Shown piece after piece: positions 62,032 through 64,000 of a stretch of 64,000 nt of DNA. The DNA is taken from NCBI RefSeq assembly GCF_004382795.1, contig NZ_SMSG01000001.1, forward strand, positions 372,001 through 436,000, in the 5' to 3' direction. Position 1 is the stretch's first letter. Each line of letters begins with the position of its first letter. The notes under the pieces are model-generated. The model saw only the letters and a list, made by a program, of their open reading frames with translations, was not told the origin of the DNA and did not search any database. This stretch comes from Cumulibacter soli. GTDB lineage: Bacteria; Actinomycetota; Actinomycetes; Mycobacteriales; Antricoccaceae. Made by a program: the position numbers and the translations under genes.

Positions 62032-62667
62032 GTGCGCGTGGAGTTCACCGGATTCTCCGAGCGCGCGCTCGATTTCTACGAAGACCTCGAGATCGACAAC
62101 ACCAAGTCGTTCTGGGACGCACACAAACACGTCTGGCAGGACGACGTACGGGCCCCGATGGCCGCGCTGACCGGCGCCCTCGCCGCAGAGTTCGGTGCGG
62201 CCAAACTGTTCCGCCCACATCGTGACGTCCGGTTCTCGAAGGACAAGACGCCGTACAAGATTCATCAGGGCGCTTTCGTCGGCACTGCCCCGGCCACCGG
62301 TTGGTACGTCGAACTGTCCGCTGCTGGACTGCGAGTCGGCGGCGGTTGCTACCACGCCGATGCCGCTCGCCTCGCCGCTATTCGCGCGGCGATCGATGCC
62401 GATAAGACGGGTACGAAACTGGTGAGGATCGTACGGAGGCTGGAGGGTTCCGGGTTCACTGTGTCCGGCGACCGGCTCAAGACCGCGCCGCGGAATTACC
62501 CGAAGGACCATCCGCGGATCGAGTTACTACGACACAAGTACTTGTTCTGCGAGTTGCGGTACGGCTTCGACGGGCTCGATTCGCCCGAACTCGTCGAGCG
62601 AGTACGCACCGACTGGCGCACCGTCCGCCCACTGGTGCGCTGGCTCGAGGCAATTCGGGCCGACTGA
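62032..62667 (+). CDS. DUF2461 (TIGR02453) family protein
   Basis: 211 residues: EFTGFSERALDFYEDLEIDNTKSFWDAHKHVWQDDVRAPM (family N-terminus, in pieces), then FRPHRDVRFSKDKTPYKIHQGAFVG, the core of the DUF2461 family, and a C-terminal part with LRVGGGCYHADAARLAAIRAA. The family is widespread and uncharacterised. Start at GTG 62032 (GTG at 62038 is an alternative). A tandem 8-bp repeat abuts the start. It converges on ispF with a short gap. Confidence 0.88.
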   Translation: MRVEFTGFSERALDFYEDLEIDNTKSFWDAHKHVWQDDVRAPMAALTGALAAEFGAAKLFRPHRDVRFSKDKTPYKIHQGAFVGTAPATGWYVELSAAGLRVGGGCYHADAARLAAIRAAIDADKTGTKLVRIVRRLEGSGFTVSGDRLKTAPRNYPKDHPRIELLRHKYLFCELRYGFDGLDSPELVERVRTDWRTVRPLVRWLEAIRAD

Positions 62668-62691
62668 CCCAAGACGCCAGCGGCCGAACGC

Positions 62692-63171
62692 TCAATCTTG
62701 GCGTGCGTAGATCAGCGCCGTCGCATACGCCGTGCGCCCCTCACCGCGCCCCTCGACGCCGAGCCCGTCAGTCGTCGCCCCGGCAACCGAAACGGGCGCC
62801 CCCACTACCCGGCTCAGCAGATCCTGCGCCTCGTCGCGCCGCGTGCCGAGGCGCGGGGTGTTACATACGACCTGCACCGTCGCGTTGCCAACGTCGTACC
62901 CGGCCTCGCGCACCAGCCGTACGCTCTCGGCCAGCAGCGCCACGCCCGACGCCCCGGCCCATTCGGGCCGGTCGGTGCCGAACACTGCCCCGAGGTCGCC
63001 GAGTTGAGCAGCGCTCAGCAGTGCGTTGCACAGCGCATGGCAGGCGACGTCGGCATCCGAATGTCCCGCGCACCCGTCCGCGTCGTCCCACCGCAGCCCG
63101 GCCAGCCAACACTCGCGGCCGACTTCAATGCCGTGTACGTCGATACCGTTTCCGACCCAAGGGATGAGCAT
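62692..63171 (-). CDS. ispF: 2-C-methyl-D-erythritol 2,4-cyclodiphosphate synthase
   Basis: 159 residues of the MEP-pathway cyclase: metal ligands Asp11 and His13 ([11 protein letters not shown]), then [30 protein letters not shown] (His45 and the conserved loop), and the C-terminal [19 protein letters not shown]. It closes CDP-methylerythritol phosphate into the cyclic diphosphate in isoprenoid precursor synthesis. It is divergent from ispD, with 38 bases between starts. Most actinobacteria place ispD and ispF in tandem on one strand, so the divergent order here is unusual. Confidence 0.95.
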   Translation of the reverse strand: MLIPWVGNGIDVHGIEVGRECWLAGLRWDDADGCAGHSDADVACHALCNALLSAAQLGDLGAVFGTDRPEWAGASGVALLAESVRLVREAGYDVGNATVQVVCNTPRLGTRRDEAQDLLSRVVGAPVSVAGATTDGLGVEGRGEGRTAYATALIYARQD

Positions 63172-63209
63172 GCGCCCACCCTAAGCGGTAGCGATACTCT
63201 CGTCGGACT

Positions 63210-63881
63210 ATGGGACAGACAGTTGCGGTGGTGCTCGCCGGAGGCCGCGGAAAGCGCGTCGGCGCGGACCGCAATAAGGTGCTCATCGAGGTTGCCGGGC
63301 GCACCGTGATCGAGTGGAGCGTGCGCGCATTCGCCACCCACCCGGCGATCGAGCGCACCATTCTCGTTGCGCATCCCGACGACGCGGCCGAACTACGCGT
63401 CATCGCCGCGGCGTACGGCGAGGTCGCGGTGATCAACGGTGGCGCGGAACGCGCCGATTCCGAACGCGCCGCCCTCGATCATCTACGCCACGACATCACC
63501 GCTGGCGCGCTCGACGCGGTGTTGATTCACGATGGCGCGCGGCCGTGCATCAGCGCGCCACTGATCGCATCGACGGCGGCGATGGCGTCCGAGTGCGGCG
63601 TACTGCCGGCGCTGCCGACCCCGATGCTGGCCACCATCGAGCAGGGGGTTCTTCAGCCGGTCGACGGACGACTCGTGCGTGCGCAGACGCCGCAGGGCGC
63701 CCCGGCAACCTGGCTATTGCGGGCGTACGACGAGGCGCGAGACGAGGGGTTCACCGGCACCGATACGGCCTCCTATTTGGAGTACGCCGGATTCACCGTC
63801 CAAGTGATTGACGGCGAGCAGTCGAATCTCAAGGTGACGTATCGCCAAGACCTCGACCGCGCGGCCGCACTACTGCAGTAA
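63210..63881 (+). CDS. ispD: 2-C-methyl-D-erythritol 4-phosphate cytidylyltransferase
   Basis: 223 residues. The nucleotidyltransferase signature AVVLAGGRGKRVGADRNKVLIEVAGRTVIEWSV is at the N-terminus, followed by NGGAERADSERAAL and LIHDGARPCISAPL, then the C-terminal GTDTASYLEYAGFTVQVIDGEQSNLKVTYRQDL. It transfers CMP to methylerythritol phosphate. Head to head with ispF. The pathway shown is the MEP route, so the HMGS-like protein elsewhere is unlikely to serve standard mevalonate synthesis. Confidence 0.95.
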   Translation: MGQTVAVVLAGGRGKRVGADRNKVLIEVAGRTVIEWSVRAFATHPAIERTILVAHPDDAAELRVIAAAYGEVAVINGGAERADSERAALDHLRHDITAGALDAVLIHDGARPCISAPLIASTAAMASECGVLPALPTPMLATIEQGVLQPVDGRLVRAQTPQGAPATWLLRAYDEARDEGFTGTDTASYLEYAGFTVQVIDGEQSNLKVTYRQDLDRAAALLQ

Positions 63882-63907
63882 AGAACGACTACTGCGGTAA
63901 CGCGCGG

Positions 63908-64000
63908 CTACCGCGCCACAAGCGGGCGGGCCCCACCGGTCGCGAGCGCACGCTGCAACGCATCGTCCGGCTCGGCGCATCCACCGAGCAGCGCGGCGGG
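63908..64000 (-). CDS. C-terminal end of an unidentified protein (partial)
   Basis: Read on the minus strand, an open frame of about 30 codons runs in from the right edge and ends at a TAG (63910-63908). It translates as PAALLGGCAEPDDALQRAL, then ATGGARPLVAR. It could be the tail of a gene that begins beyond the window. Family unknown; the evidence is only that the frame is open. Confidence 0.3.
   Translation of the reverse strand, partial: PAALLGGCAEPDDALQRALATGGARPLVAR

Overview
The window is GC-rich (low-to-mid 60s percent by eye) and reads as the chromosome of a high-GC Gram-positive actinobacterium. Supporting signs are frequent GTG/TTG starts, an IrtA/IrtB pair very close to the mycobacterial iron importer, an LPXTG-type surface protein, a LigD/Ku repair pair, a P450 with a 3Fe-4S-type ferredoxin, and MEP-pathway genes. 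I cannot place it to genus. The iron importer suggests a relative of Mycobacteriales.

Layout. 1-2.7 kb: end of a YdcZ-like transporter, a DUF1648 protein and a GntR-MFS operon. 2.9-8.3 kb: an ABC ATPase, then irtA-irtB behind a probable IdeR/DtxR box. 8.4-12.1 kb: an accessory scar with an IclR gene cut off by a 150-bp repeat; a second copy lies 2.1 kb away and the two flank a GlxA-type regulator and a small monooxygenase. 12.1-17.3 kb: a minus-strand cluster of PepSY membrane protein, PCu(A)C copper chaperone, DyP peroxidase and DHA2 exporter. 17.5-20.4 kb: an epimerase remnant, an NmrA-like protein, a frameshifted SigJ-type sigma factor and an ArsR/SRPBCC pair. 20.6-29.4 kb: tRNA-Lys, DUF4303-like and DUF4259 proteins, divergent acyl-CoA ligase and CoA-transferase, a sodium symporter with a small membrane partner, a membrane metallophosphoesterase, and tRNA-Glu/Asp/Phe. 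29.4-38.3 kb: epoxide hydrolase between two copies of a 120-bp palindromic segment, a DrrAB-like exporter with a WYL regulator, HxlR-MFS, thioesterase, LLM oxidoreductase and GNAT. 38.5-49.7 kb: an HMG-CoA-synthase-like/DUF35 fusion translationally coupled to a thiolase, MFS transporters, crotonase, serine hydrolase, a thioester/VaFE surface adhesin and MaoC. 49.9-53.3 kb: Rieske protein, LigD and Ku. 53.3-61.7 kb: TetR with a single-chain biotin-dependent carboxylase, nitroreductase/AraC/VOC, P450/ferredoxin and crotonase. 61.9-64 kb: an 8-bp tandem repeat before a DUF2461 gene, then ispF and ispD head to head.

How it fits together. Much of the window handles CoA-thioester, lipid and xenobiotic metabolism (acyl-CoA ligase, CoA-transferase, thiolase, two crotonases, MaoC, carboxylase, P450, epoxide hydrolase, LLM oxidoreductase), surrounded by exporters with local regulators. 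Iron and copper handling form two further modules. No transposase, integrase, CRISPR array or phage gene was seen. The strongest candidates for something new are the HMGS-DUF35/thiolase pair, the Cys-Gln thioester adhesin with a DnaA-box-like pair upstream, the repeat-flanked regulator cassette, and the 8-bp repeat tract before the DUF2461 start.
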